A program made the position numbers and the translations under genes. Shown one piece after another: positions 49,589 to 61,465 of a stretch of DNA of 64,000 nucleotides. Positions within the stretch are counted from its first letter, which is position 1. Every line of letters starts with the position of its first letter. Source of the stretch: Ilex aquifolium. Its lineage: Eukaryota > Streptophyta > Magnoliopsida > Aquifoliales > Aquifoliaceae. A model generated the notes under the pieces. The model searched no databases and had not been told where the DNA came from. It worked only from the letters and a program-made list of their open reading frames with translations. The stretch covers positions 15,417,460 to 15,481,459 of the forward strand of contig OX637409.1 of assembly GCA_951799425.1 (NCBI GenBank), given 5' to 3'.

Positions 49589-52213
49589 GTAGTAAAATGA
49601 AACACTCATATTAGACGAATTAAAACATTGAAACATAAGTGAGGATTGAGGAGTATCTGTTTGTCGGCGTCATTTTTTTCCTTTGGCCATTGCAGTGGCA
49701 AACCGGCAATGGCCGAAGATGATAGCATTCTCATGTTGATGTTTAAAATTCTTGAAAAAAAATCCTATTTAAAAGCTTATTAGATTGGCACCTCGGTTAC
49801 ACTATGTGACAATGTTAATGTGGTGTGACCGTTACACCCAATATTTCCTTGTCAATTAGGCCATGGATTTAGGTAATTTTTTAGTGAAATTGCCCAAGTC
49901 TTTCTCATTGACTAGCCAAAGGCTCAAAAAAGAATAAATAAGCTTGGACGTCCGTGTCGGTGGCTGACCACATCACTCCTCATCTTAGTTCCTCTGTCCC
50001 ATAATCATGTGTATTTTCGAACAAAAACCACATTTTAACGGCCAATTAAGCTATTTATTTATGATGGATAGGAAAACATTGTGTTCCATTTTCGTGTCTG
50101 TTCTTGTATCCTTACACGGTTATACCATAACATGAGCCCCTTTCAACCCCAGCCTTGTAAATGGATCATGTTGATTAACTCAATTTATATTTCAATTTAT
50201 TTATTCTTGTGTATAATTATATTTGAGTAATATCAAATCTATGTCATTTCCTGACCCAAAAAAAAAAAAAAAAAATTCTCGGTCATTTATAAATTGTGTA
50301 TAAGTCATGTTTAGCGACTTCGTATCGTGTTTGATTAGATTCATATCAACTCTTTTACTAACAGTCAGCTCCGTGTGAAGCATGAGATATATAGACTATC
50401 ATCTAGATTTTTTAATTTCATTCTTCATGATTTCTCCTTTTTATCTCTACCACTTAGAATTTAAATAAATGATAAATAATTATCTAAAGTCCAAGGGTGA
50501 TAAAGCATAATTTTTTTTTTTTTTTTTTGAATAGATTCAAATTAAAGAAGATTAGTTAGTGGAGAACATACGAACAGTGAAAAGGAATAAATAGTAAATT
50601 GTGATTGGAGGTTTTTAATTAATAATTTAGAAATCTTAGAAATTAAAAAAGTAAGAGGGAAGCTTCTTAAAACTTCTCTCTAAAAAATAATTTGTTAAAT
50701 ACATATTAATAGATTTGACTTAATTAATGGGTGTACACGTTTACAATCAAAATCCATTAAAATTCGACCCAAAACTAATTAATTTGGTATCAAGTTATCA
50801 CCTCAAGTTTAGACGTGATAGGTCTTATCTACACCAATACCCACCACTTTCCCAAATCAAAACCTATTACCCACAAAAAAAAAAAAATATCAAAGGTCAA
50901 ATTGTAAATCATCAAGTCGATATCAGTTACAATTCTAGATCAGATTCTATACCATATCATATTTGCATATGTAGATATGTGTAAATATGCATACAAACGA
51001 AGAGAAGGCTTGGATACGGTTATATGCATAGAAACATAGAGAGAAGAAGAAGCGGCGGCAATAGTAGATGGACTAGTTCAGTGAGAAAGGTTTTTGAAAA
51101 GAGTTCCATTTAACCTCCGTATATGTCTTTATTTCACTTTTTGTTTTTCAGTACAAAACATTTTGCACAATTACATGTATAAGTTGCGTTTTAATCTAAA
51201 TTTAAGTGCTTGGTTTGAAAACAGACGCAAAAGATTAAAAAATGGGTAGGGCCTCCATCCTCTGGTACAACCGAAAGCTTCTCAAAATCTCCATTAAAGC
51301 TAACAACTAGTCTGAGTCAACTCAAATTCCTCAAAAAGTGTGCAGATGCCGAACAGATTGAGCCTGCTAGACTCTTGGTATGTTCAGTTCAATGTCTACA
51401 CTTCCTAGTGGAAGTGGCAGCCCCGGGAGATGCACGAAATTTGCACACATTCCCTTTCTTTTTTAAAAAAAAATTGTTATTACACCATTGTTAGATAAAA
51501 AATTATGAAAAATTAGGGTGATAAAATAACTATAAAAAGTTAGGATAGTAAAACTATATATTTTTTAGAAAATTTAAATGAGTCGTAGTTAATTAGTGGG
51601 TAAATGGGTAATTATATGAGACATATGTTTGAATATAATTAGTTAAAACTATGTGTAATATGAATAATTAAAAATTCTAAAAAAAAAAGGAAACTAGGAG
51701 AGAAAGCTTCTCAAGTCACCTCCCACTTAATTAGATTGTTTTATATCTATTGTATAAATATGAATATCTACTTGAATAGCCTGAAAATCATTCTAGATGC
51801 CATGAACATTCAATCTGCAATTTTACTTAGTGAAATAAACAAAGGTTAATAAGTTGCGCATAGATATAGACAAGTATCTAGGTCATCTGCTTGTCAGTTG
51901 GTAAAGTTGGTGGTCTTTTTTGGTGATAAATCACCTTGACATGATTTTTCTTAATTGACATTGGATGAAGGGAGAATTAAATTTGTGCATTAAATAACAA
52001 TGAAGTTGTGCCAAGAAAATTTTGAAACAAAAAGGGTGGTAATAAAATCTTCTTTTCCTTGTTGAAGACAAGTTGTTGCACTACTTGGAACAAAATTGCA
52101 TGAAAAGTAGAGGCAACAATACTCCAGGCCCATGTAACAAAGAGGGCAAGTTAACTTTATCATCAACTATCATTAGAGGCTGAAAATACTTATTGTCACC
52201 ACCATTTTGGCAA
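49589..52213. other. Intergenic DNA downstream of UGT gene A
   Basis: No gene or element recognised. It has poly-A and poly-T runs (50258-50275, 50513-50528) and short motifs shared with the region after the second UGT (GCCTGCTAGACTCTTGGTATG near 51362 against 55588; GCATGAAAAG(T/C)AGAGGCAACA near 52098 and 55796). The 3' flank was therefore part of the gene duplication. Confidence 0.5.
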
Positions 52214-54792
52214 TTAGAATGATAGGATGAACTCCTCTAAATCATTCAAGGAATTATATGAAGAACCTCCTTTTTGTACACAAACTTCTATCTTGTTCTT
52301 CACATCAATCGCTTTCTGCCTCATTTCCTCCCCTTCTTTGTCCACCATGAGTCTCCTTATCGCTCTCTCAATTTTCCCTCTCTCCAAAACATTGTCCAAT
52401 TCCAGGCCAACTTTCCAAACATGACTCAGGTACCTTGCATTCACCTTTTGGTCTCCAAAACATGGCATACATATCATTGGAACCCCCTCAAAAATGCTTT
52501 CTAAAGTTGAATTCCAACCACAATGGCTCCAGAACCCTCCCACTGCACAATGTGCCAACACCACCTTTTGGGGTGCCCATTTAACGATGCAACCTCTTTC
52601 TCCAACTCTCTCTTCGAAACCTTTAGGCAATATGTCAACCCATTCTGATCCAGGAACCGAATCAGATCGAACCACCCACAAGAATGGTTGGTCACTATTG
52701 GCTAGACCCCAAGCCATTTCAGTTACGTCTTTTTTGTCCTTGGTTGCCAAGCTGCCCAAGCTTACATAAATAACTGAACGAAGAGCTTGCTTGTCCAGCC
52801 AGTGAATGCAATTGGTGTCCTCTTCTACCAAGCTAGTGGATGAGGCTGAAGCCAATTTGTGCAAAGGGCCTATGGAGAAAGATGGAACTTGATAATGTTT
52901 CTGGAGTTGTGAAAGCTCTGCGTGCTCAAGGAAGTCCACGGTGTTCCAGATGATGGCTGAAGCTCTAAAATTGCATACATGTGCTATTAGTTTTAGTTCA
53001 TCTTCCAAGGTACAAAATTCGGAAAAGGGTAGATCCTTAAACCTAAGGGAATGAAATCCTGGCACCAGATCCTTTGAATTACAATCTGTAATACAGAGTG
53101 ATAGAGTTGTGTATTAGTAAAATCTAATCGCAACTATTTACACAAAAAAATATCTTATTAGTGGAATGTTGAAACTCATGATGTATAATAGCCCGTACTG
53201 TTGGGAAAAGTTAAACATTTTGAGTGTATGCATATTCCTTTGACATAGTCATGAATAGGTCAATTTGGGCAAGAGGTCACGATTTCTTATTAAATGAACG
53301 GGGATGCTAATTCTGTTATTTTTGCAAGGGCTAGTTTTTGATGTAAAAGATCATTATTGTTTTGAATTGGCATTGGGGACATAATTCTTGTCAATGTTAT
53401 CTATGAAACTTGTAATGGCCCCAAAAAGTTTGGGGTGACGCTTTTTTGAGTTGTTGAGTCGAGTTTATCTATACAGCTTGCTCTTTTGGTAGTTGTGCAT
53501 TCCTGTTTTATCAAAAGTGAAGCAGACAAAAGGGAAGAACAAGAGATCTAAGAAAGTTTTGTTCATTAATTTCTTGGCATTTCACTACTTTACTTGCTTT
53601 ATAAGACCATCTCCAATGGAAACTCAAACTTACTCAAATTTGAGTAAAAAAATGATAAAAAACTTGATTTGGTATAGATGGAGAAATCCAAATTTAAAGG
53701 AAGAAAAATCTAAATTTAAATGAGAACAAATAAAAGAGGGTAAAACATGACCATTGGATCTTTAAAGGATGATGAAATCTCACCATTAAAGGTTTGAGTT
53801 TAAAAAATGGTCTCCCTTAATTTCGGTTTAAGAAATGGTTTCTCTTCATTTGGTATGGGCATGAATCTAGCATTGGAGAAGCATTTTAGATCATTTTTAC
53901 CCAAATTTAAATTTGGGTACAAAAAAGGGGCGAGGCCGGAGATGCTCTAAGTATTGTTTGTTTACCACAAAAATTATTTGGATTTGTAAAGTATTTGACT
54001 GCATTCATCTTCTACCTTCTTTATCTTCACAACATCTCACATTAACCAGAAATTGTTCTCCTCACAGCTTCGCTCGACCATATTATTGTAGTTTTAGCTT
54101 TGTAAGTGTATTATTCACCAAAAAGTTCGTAGGGTATTGTCCATTCTTTTTTAAGCATGCATAGACTTTTAATCAGTTTTGTGCTTTGTAATTTCTTTGT
54201 AATTTAACCAATGATTAATGTTTTGTCAACTCTTACCCTTTTTTCAATTCATTTTTTCGATTGAATACTTCCAATTTACAAACATCTCTTTAGAGTGACA
54301 CTGGCAGTAGATACCTTGCAAGGGAAGGTGACCTTGTGCGTCAAGCCGAAGAATGGCATGATAAGCTACCAAATTTGAGGGACAGCTAGTGTTCAAGATG
54401 ATGCTTGGCAACTTCAGATGATTAGCCACGGATTCAGTAAAGTACATGATCCAATCGAAGATGATGCAGGTGACTTGTTCATGTGGCTCCTCTTTCTCCA
54501 TCTTTTGAGCCAAGTATTCTTGGAGTGGCGCCTTGCAGTTGTTGTTAATAGCCACTACAAAATCATATGGATTCCTGCGGTCACGTTCCGACGTGTTGTC
54601 AGAGAGGGGCTGGTAGACAAATTCAGGATGGTTAGACGGATTAGGAGAGTTGAATTCTGCGTGTGCCACTGTGATTGAGAAGCCCTTGGAGTGAAGTAAA
54701 GTGCCCAGCTGAAGTATTGGAGTCATGTGTCCTTGCAACGGTGTGGGAACTAGCACCACTCGCCCATGGCTCTTAGTTGATTGCTTTTCCAT
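52214..54792 (-). CDS. UDP-glycosyltransferase, UGT76-like (gene A)
   Basis: Family-1 glycosyltransferase that moves a sugar, probably glucose from UDP-glucose, to a small lipophilic acceptor in the cytosol. Two exons: 54315-54792 and 52214-53085, with a 1229-bp intron (donor GTATCT, acceptor TTACAG, phase 1). The product is 449 aa, normal for the family. The N-terminal half has [12 protein letters not shown] with the expected catalytic His22 and [10 protein letters not shown] with Asp113. The 44-residue PSPG box is at 329-372 (from WAPQK, with [11 protein letters not shown], ending FGDQ). The final Gln is typical of glucose users. The start chosen gives the same N-terminal layout as gene B; an in-frame ATG 93 bp upstream would add a low-complexity extension and is unlikely. 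No signal peptide or membrane segment. The UGT76 assignment is by sequence feel. Members act on cytokinins, flavonols, terpenoids and N-hydroxypipecolate, so the acceptor cannot be named. Confidence 0.93.
53605..53947. mobile_element. Tourist-like MITE inside the intron of UGT gene A
   Basis: 343 bp beginning GACCATCTCC and ending GGAGATGCTC, so the ends are inverted (GASCATCTCC). Flanked by TAA on both sides (53602-53604 and 53948-53950), the 3-bp duplication expected of PIF/Harbinger elements. Further inward the ends carry TTTGAGTAAA and ATTTGGGTAC. No counterpart was noticed in the intron of gene B. Confidence 0.7.
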
Positions 54793-54812
54793 CTCTCTCT
54801 CTCTCTCTCTCT
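54793..54812 (-). repeat. (GA)n tract next to the ATG of UGT gene A
   Basis: About ten GA units (CT on the plus strand) directly before the start codon. The paralogue has the same tract in the same place (59035-59058). Confidence 0.9.
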
Positions 54813-55904
54813 GATCCTTTGTGGTAACTAGAAAAATTGCTGCCTTTGCTTCAGCCAATTTCTTGGTGTGGTTTATAATTTCCAAGTACTGGGACCTTAG
54901 AAGTTGTCAAGCCGGCAATAAGTTTTTGTCTTGGAAAGAAAAAGAAAAATCAAAAAGAAAAAACAAGTTTTGTGGAGGAAAGTGTAATGTTTTGGGGGTT
55001 TAGCATTGGCCCCAAATGGCAAACTCACTTTCACCGCAAAACAAGTCAAATAGTTAAGCCAAGGGGTGAGGACGTTTGCTTGTTTGTTTTTAGTTGAATT
55101 TGTATCTTAATGAACGAGCTGGTTTCGGCTATATTGTGTTTTCCCTTTGGCCAGTTGAGATTACTGTATTGGGGTGGAATCTTTTAATATGGAGTATCCA
55201 TCCATTGTCTCCCATTGGAATACACTTTCAAAAAGGTCGTATTTGGTGCATCATTCAGGTGATTAATTCAAATTTGTATTTACTGGTTTGGGATTCGATT
55301 AAAGTTCGTTGGAGATAAAGAATTGTTTTCTCCGTAAGATCAATGGATTTGTTTGGGATTAAACTTTGTGCATTTGCACCTAAATTTACCTTATAAAAAA
55401 GAATGAAATTCAGACCCTGAATTCAAATAGGAGGATCCGATATTACTTTCTTGATAATCGTTCGTTTACTCGGAATTTTTCTAGTTGTTTTTTGGTCTTT
55501 TGGTTGTTCAGGCTTCCAGGGGTCAAGAGAGAAGACTTAAAGGTCGAAATCGAAACATTTCCGTGGACTGAGGTCTAAGAATTGAAGCCTGCTACACTTT
55601 TGGTATGTTCAGAAAATACACTTGTAATTGTTGAAGTGCAATTGAACCTAACAAAGGTATAAAGTAAGATTTACCCGATAAAAAATAAAGAAAGATGTGT
55701 GAAGAAAACATAAAAAAACCAAAGATGTTTATATTAAAATCATATTTTCCTTAATACAGTATTACAGATAGATGGTTGCTCTGCTTTAAGAATAGCATGA
55801 AAAGCAGAGGCAACAGTCTTATGCCCAAGTTGATGAATTAACTTGGTCTTCAAACTCTACATCAGGCACCTAAAATGGTTAATGTCACCTAGCCATTTTG
55901 GCAA
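54813..55904. other. UGT gene A upstream region
   Basis: Intergenic DNA between the two UGT genes. About 54980-55095 resembles the 5' flank of gene B at 59620-59745 (shared CCAAATGGCAAACTCAC / TCAAATGGCAAACCCAC), so the promoter-proximal DNA was duplicated with the gene. No clear TATA box could be chosen. Confidence 0.5.
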
Positions 55905-58900
55905 TCAGAATGATAGGATGAAATTCTCCAAGTCATTCAAGGAGCTGTGTGAAGAACCTCCTTTGTTCACACAAACTTCGATCTTGTTCTTTATCTCCAT
56001 TGCGTTCTGCCTCATTTCCTCCCCTTGTTTCTCCACTATAAGTCTTCTTATAGCTCTTTCGATCTCTCCTCTCTCCAGAACATGCTCAAATTCTAGGCCT
56101 ACCCTCCATATGTAACTTAGGTACCTGGCATTCACCATTTGGTCTATGAAACAAGGACTACATAGCATAGGGACCCCTTCGGAAATACTTTCCAACGTTG
56201 AATTCCAGCCACAGTGGCTCCAAAACCCTCCCACTGCACCATGTGCCAACACCTCCTTTTGGGGTGCCCATTTAACTATGCAACCTCTTTCTCCAACTTT
56301 TTCTTCAAAACCTTCAGGCAAGAGCTCAACCCATTCTGAGCCACGAACTGAGTCGTGTGGAACCACCCACAAGAAAGGTTGGTCACTGTTGGCCAGGCCC
56401 CAAGCCATTTCGGTTATATCTTCCTTCTTCATGGTTGCTACGCTACCGAAGCTCACGTAAATAACTGATTGAGGAGCTTGCTTGTCAAGCCATTCAATAC
56501 ATTTTGTGTCGGCTTTTAAGAAACTAGTGGACGACGTTGATGCCAATTTGTGCAAAGGGCCTATTGAAAAGATTGGAACTTGGTAATGTTGTTGGAGATT
56601 TGATACTGCTGAATGCTCAAGGTAGTCCACGGTGTTGAATATTATGGCCGAAGAAGTTCTTAAATTGCTGGGAATTTCAATCAGTTTTATTGAATCTTCC
56701 AAGTTTCCCAGTCCGGATAAGGGTAGATCCTTAAACCGAAGAGTATGAAGTCCTGAAACCAAGTCTTGTGGCGTAAAGTCTGCATTACAGTGGCATATAT
56801 AGCGCCGTCATATCAGTAAAATGTTATTGTAATTATATAGACATACTTAAGATAACCCGTGCATGAAGGCACGATAGAATATAAAATTCGAACGCCTAAA
56901 AAATCGATCTCATTATATTAATTTTTTTCAACACGTGTATACTTCCATATATTAATAATATTTGAAATAAAAATTATGTTAAACTATAAATTAATTAAAT
57001 ATTAAATGATTGAACAAGTGATATAAATGAGTGATGTGATGTTTTTATCGGAAAAAAATATATAGGGGATAAAAATTCTAGTTGCTATATGTTTTATTAT
57101 ATAGATTTTATTATATAGATATGCCAAACAAATGTATATTTCTAACCTCTCAGCAACTAATAAATCAAGCGAGACACAAATTTGTTAGATTGAATATTTT
57201 TTGGTAAAATAGAAAATATTATTCATAACTCAATCAAATCATAGGTACTAGTCATTGTAATCTCATCTATCTAGCCATTCTTTAGAGCCGTCTTATTGAA
57301 AATAACAAGAGTATGTTTGAATACTAAAAATTTTATATCTGAAGTGAGTTTTTAAAAAATTGCTCGAGTTTTAGCAAAAACAACTCTTGGGGTCGTATGA
57401 ATTTGTTGAAATACCTAAAAGAAAACATTGCTTGGGGATGATACACTGAATTCAAAGGATTACTGCACCCAAGGCAACATAACAACATTACTCTTGAAAC
57501 GAAAAACAAGAATCTATTTGAGGGAAAAATGAGATACTTTGTTCCACCACAAAAAAAATTTGGATTCTTGTCTTTCAAAGAATTTCCATTATATATAAAA
57601 CAATGGGTTTATAGGGTTTAGTCCTTAATCTAGTTGGTAATAATCAACTTAGTACAATTTTAAGCTTCTCCCTAGTTTCCGTCGCCACCCATTGAACTAA
57701 CCAAATAAATTAATTAAGAACTAGGTAAGTAAAGATCTGCGCTTTTAGCTCTTAAAAGCCTGTGAAAGGGGTAGAAGAGTGAAAGCGAGGCATGAATTGT
57801 ATAGGAAATAAAGAGCAAGGAACAAAATTTATTTCGAAACGGCAAAAAAACATTTTCGTTTCTATACAGGCCGAAACGAATCAGTAATTAAATATTAAAA
57901 TATCAATGATTCGGGATGTTTATGAAAGTTTTGATCAAGGTATCAGAATGTTTCAATTTTGAAGTGTTTTAATATATTTTTGTATATTTCATTTTAAAAT
58001 ATTTCGAAAATAAATTCTTAGTTTTTTTACTCATTTACATTCTATTTCGGAAATGCTTCTATTTCTTAGGTGGAAACTGAAAAAAACAAATAAAACAAAT
58101 AGATCTGATGCTTTAGGTTGTACACAAATAATTTTAAGACATAGATTGATGACTGGAATTAACAAGGAGAAATAAAGCTACTGAACTTTTTGAGTTCACA
58201 TATATTTTGACGTGACCAGAAAAGGTGTAGAAGTTACAATCTAAAATTAGAAATAAAGCATGCAAACAGTAACTGGATCACTAAGAAACAATATGCATTT
58301 TTGACAAATACTGGATATGGACTCTATCTATATATATAAAGTAAATTGAATTGGAATGAGCTGGTGTACAAGTCTGAGAGGTGTATGATCACTGTTCTAA
58401 AGCAGCTAAAGTTTTTGTTGTAAAAAAAAAACAGTTTTTTTTTTGTATAAAAAAAACTGAATTTTTGTTTTTCTGCAGAAACAATGCACCAAAATAAAAA
58501 CTTGATCCTTGATTAAGAGAGAGGGGGAGGGGGGGGAGGGAGAGAGAGATGCCATATACCTTGAAGGTGACCTTCTCCATGGAGCCGAAGAATAGCATGG
58601 TTAGCTTGCAAATTGAGAGCACAGCTACAGCGTAACATGATGCTTGGAATCTTGAGATGATTGGCCACTGCTGCAGAAAAGTACATGAGAGAATCATAGA
58701 TGATGCAGACGGTGACCTTTTCATTTGGCCCCTGTTTTTCCAACATTTTTGCCAAGCTTGCTTGGAGTTGGAATGGAATTTTGCAGTTGGAGTTAATGGC
58801 TAAGAGGAAATCTGATAGGTTAGGAGGGTGAGTTAAGTTGTCTGATAAGGATATGAAGACAAATTCAGGATGGTTTGAAGGGTTAGGAGAGTTGAAGTCT

Positions 58901-59034
58901 GTGTGGGCAACTATGATAGAGAAGCCCCTGGAGTGAAGTTCTGTGCCCAGCTGAAGCATTGGAGTCATGTGTCCTTGGAATGGAGCAGGGACTAGCACCA
59001 CTAGTTGATGTCTTTGTGCTTCTTGCTTTGCCAT
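55905..59034 (-). CDS. UDP-glycosyltransferase, UGT76-like (gene B)
   Basis: Paralogue of gene A in the same orientation. Exons 58560-59034 and 55905-56779, with a 1780-bp intron (donor GTATAT, acceptor ATGCAG, phase 1) at the same codon position. The product is 449 aa. Expected catalytic His22 lies in [10 protein letters not shown] and Asp114 in [10 protein letters not shown]. The PSPG box again falls at 329-372 ([26 protein letters not shown], ending FIDQ). No break in the frame. The final Gln suggests glucose. Differences from gene A fall in the acceptor-facing N-terminal half and next to the PSPG end (IDQMVN against GDQKVN), so the acceptor range may differ. The start is the ATG after the (GA)n leader. 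No transit or signal peptide is seen. The acceptor is unknown. Confidence 0.93.
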
Positions 59035-59058
59035 CTCTCCCTCTCTCTCTCTCTCTCT
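59035..59058 (-). repeat. (GA)n tract next to the ATG of UGT gene B
   Basis: Pyrimidine dinucleotide run on the plus strand, so GA on the coding strand, in the presumed 5' leader of gene B, as in gene A. Confidence 0.9.
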
Positions 59059-60151
59059 GCAAAACTAGCTGCCTTGCTTTTATCCATGAAAATTTCTAGG
59101 GAAAATTACATTTTGACTTCCTTAATTATGGACTCATTTTTACTTTGCTCTTTGAAAATTTTTGTTTACATTACCTACTCAACTACTTGAATTTATTTCA
59201 TAATGTCCCAAACACAAATAGCCGACATTTTTTTAGATGAAAATTTTCAACGTGACTTGGGCAAAGTGGAACAAACACATGATTTAGGAGACAAAATGGA
59301 ATAATTTTTTTGTCGAATTTATAAGAAACGTTAATAATTAAGCAATATGAAACTCGAACATAGCCAAATGGTACAATATGAGAAAAATTATACTTGAGGG
59401 GCCGATGTGAGAAAAAATTTATATTTGAGGATATCAGTGTAATCTGTCCAAACATTTGAACTAAGTACATGTCATGTAATGTGTCACTGCCTGATAAAAA
59501 AATAAGAACAAATAAAAAATAAGAACATGTTTTCTAGGTGTTGAGCAGAATGCGAAATCACCAGCTTTAGGGCGAAAATGTCTTGCAATATTATTGATTT
59601 TTAATGTGCCACTATCCAGAGTGAAAGCACAGTTTCGTAGTGGGGTTCGGTATTGACGTCAAATGGCAAACCCACGGCAAAAAGAATTCTCAATTACTAA
59701 ACCATAGTTGTTGAGTGTTTATTTGTTTCTTTATAGTTGGACTTACCTTCTAATGATCAAGGTTTTTGCTAATATTGTTTTTTTGATTTTGCCATGAGTG
59801 GTATGGTACAATAGTACTGGCCATGGCCAGGAAAAAATATTCGATGTAACCGTTACACTATGTCAGCAGTGCCACGTGGTGTAACGGTCCACTAATACGT
59901 AAACAAATCAGCAAATAGACTCCATTAAAACTCATAACCACCTAACCATGTTATATATAACCACCTCCATGATAGGAAGTGGGCCCTATTTTACCCTTTT
60001 TATTATTCTCTTATTGGATGGCTATATCATATCAACAATGCTAACATCGTATAATGGTTATACCCAATATTTATTCCATGGCCAGGAGAGGAGGAGAATA
60101 ATATATTCTCTTGTCCACGTTTATATTCCTGTGTTGTGGAGTGCTTTTGAT
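59059..60151. other. UGT gene B upstream region, no further gene seen
   Basis: AT-rich DNA. 59840-59890 (ATGTAACCGTTACACTATGT) has a looser counterpart near 49795-49850. Nothing codes convincingly. Confidence 0.45.
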
Positions 60152-60440
60152 ATGTTGTATTGTAATGAACACAAGTTTGAATCCCGACAAATAAAAAGGA
60201 GCCTCATTTATGTGTTCCTTTTTTTTTTTTGATAATAAGACTAAATACCTTGATATTTGATATGTAGACACAATTGGTAAAAACAAGTAAGGCAAAACCT
60301 ATAACTTTAGCATATAAGTCCGAGGGAAATAACTTTTGGTATTTTACTATTCGGATGATATAATTATAGTCGAGTCATTTGCTTCATTGTTTCAACGGTT
60401 GCAGTTGCAAAATCTATTATTAAGTTAGCCATTTTTCATT
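60152..60440. repeat. Dispersed diverged copy of the 38.7-kb tandem-repeat middle
   Basis: Resembles 38729-38945 and 39594-39810: ATGTTGTATTGTAATGAACA, then GGAGCCTCATTTATGTGTTC, then GAGTCATTTGCTTCATTGTT and AAGTTAGCCATT. It has an extra insert in the middle with a poly-T run. It has no hairpin array, so the array and this piece are separable. Confidence 0.75.
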
Positions 60441-61465
60441 ATTTCTATTAGAGTTATAGGAACTATTACAGTAGAACTTTTTAACAGTATTTAAGGATAA
60501 ACATGACTCTTAGAGCTTTTTCTAAAAAAACAAATTTCTCTTTTTCTTTTGTTCTTTTTTTTTTCTTTTTAATTCTGATTTGGTTAACAAGGTCAAGGTT
60601 TTTCTAGCCGGTCGAGTGTATCCAATTCTAAATTCCTTTCTTAAAGCACTTTTCATTCAGTTGTTGAAAGGTAGGGATAAATATGTCTAAATAAAATTGA
60701 AAAATATATAAATCAATTGAAAAAGAATAACATAAAACCCTGAAAGACGGCAATTTGGATATTTCTACCTCTTGTTGAGTCCTTGGTCCTGTGTGTGTGT
60801 GTGTGAGAGAGAGAGAAAGAGATGGACAGAATGATTGGTGGGGAGGGGGGGGGGGGGGATCTGGGTGGTATCTTTGTTTGTTGTTTCTTGTGGTTTAATT
60901 AGATTTGACAATGTTTTATCTTTTGTTTGCTAGTTGGGTGTTTGTATTAAACAACTATCTACTCCAAAATAAATCATTGGATAGTGTGTAATTTTAGTAT
61001 TTATACTTCAACACTTCCCCTCACGTGTAAGCTAGATTTTGAGTCTAGAACGTGTGTTGCTCCAAAATCTATTATGATCGATGGAATGTCTCAATCGACA
61101 GACAGGTTTTTAGGCGATTGTTTGTGAATGGTTTCAATTGCCTTATTTCAGGACTTCTTTAAATGAAATTTTAAAGCGATGAACACACAAAATGATGATT
61201 TAATAAAAGTAAATTCCTTTATTAATCCAATTGAATGGATTTTAGTTACAGTGAGACTGAATTAACAGTCTTTGATTACATCACTAACTACTTCCTAAAA
61301 CTAACTTTAACGCTACTCCTAAATGCCCTGATTGTGGGTCTTTTAGGGGATTTGAGTTGTCTTTTCACGTCCTTCTTGTCCGCCTTTTATAACCACTCCC
61401 TTCGATGGTTAATTCAAGGAGTTACTCTATTTTTTCAAACAAGGCCATGGATGATCATTTCGGCT
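60441..61465. other. Non-coding DNA with simple repeats
   Basis: Holds a (TG)n-(GA)n run (about 60791-60820) and a G run of about 15 (60844-60858). No gene supported. Confidence 0.5.

Noticed and set aside
52494-52769. Plus-strand frames opposite the UGT second exons (also 56146-56460)
   Set aside because: Antisense of the PSPG-containing exon; similar in both genes because the exons are paralogous.
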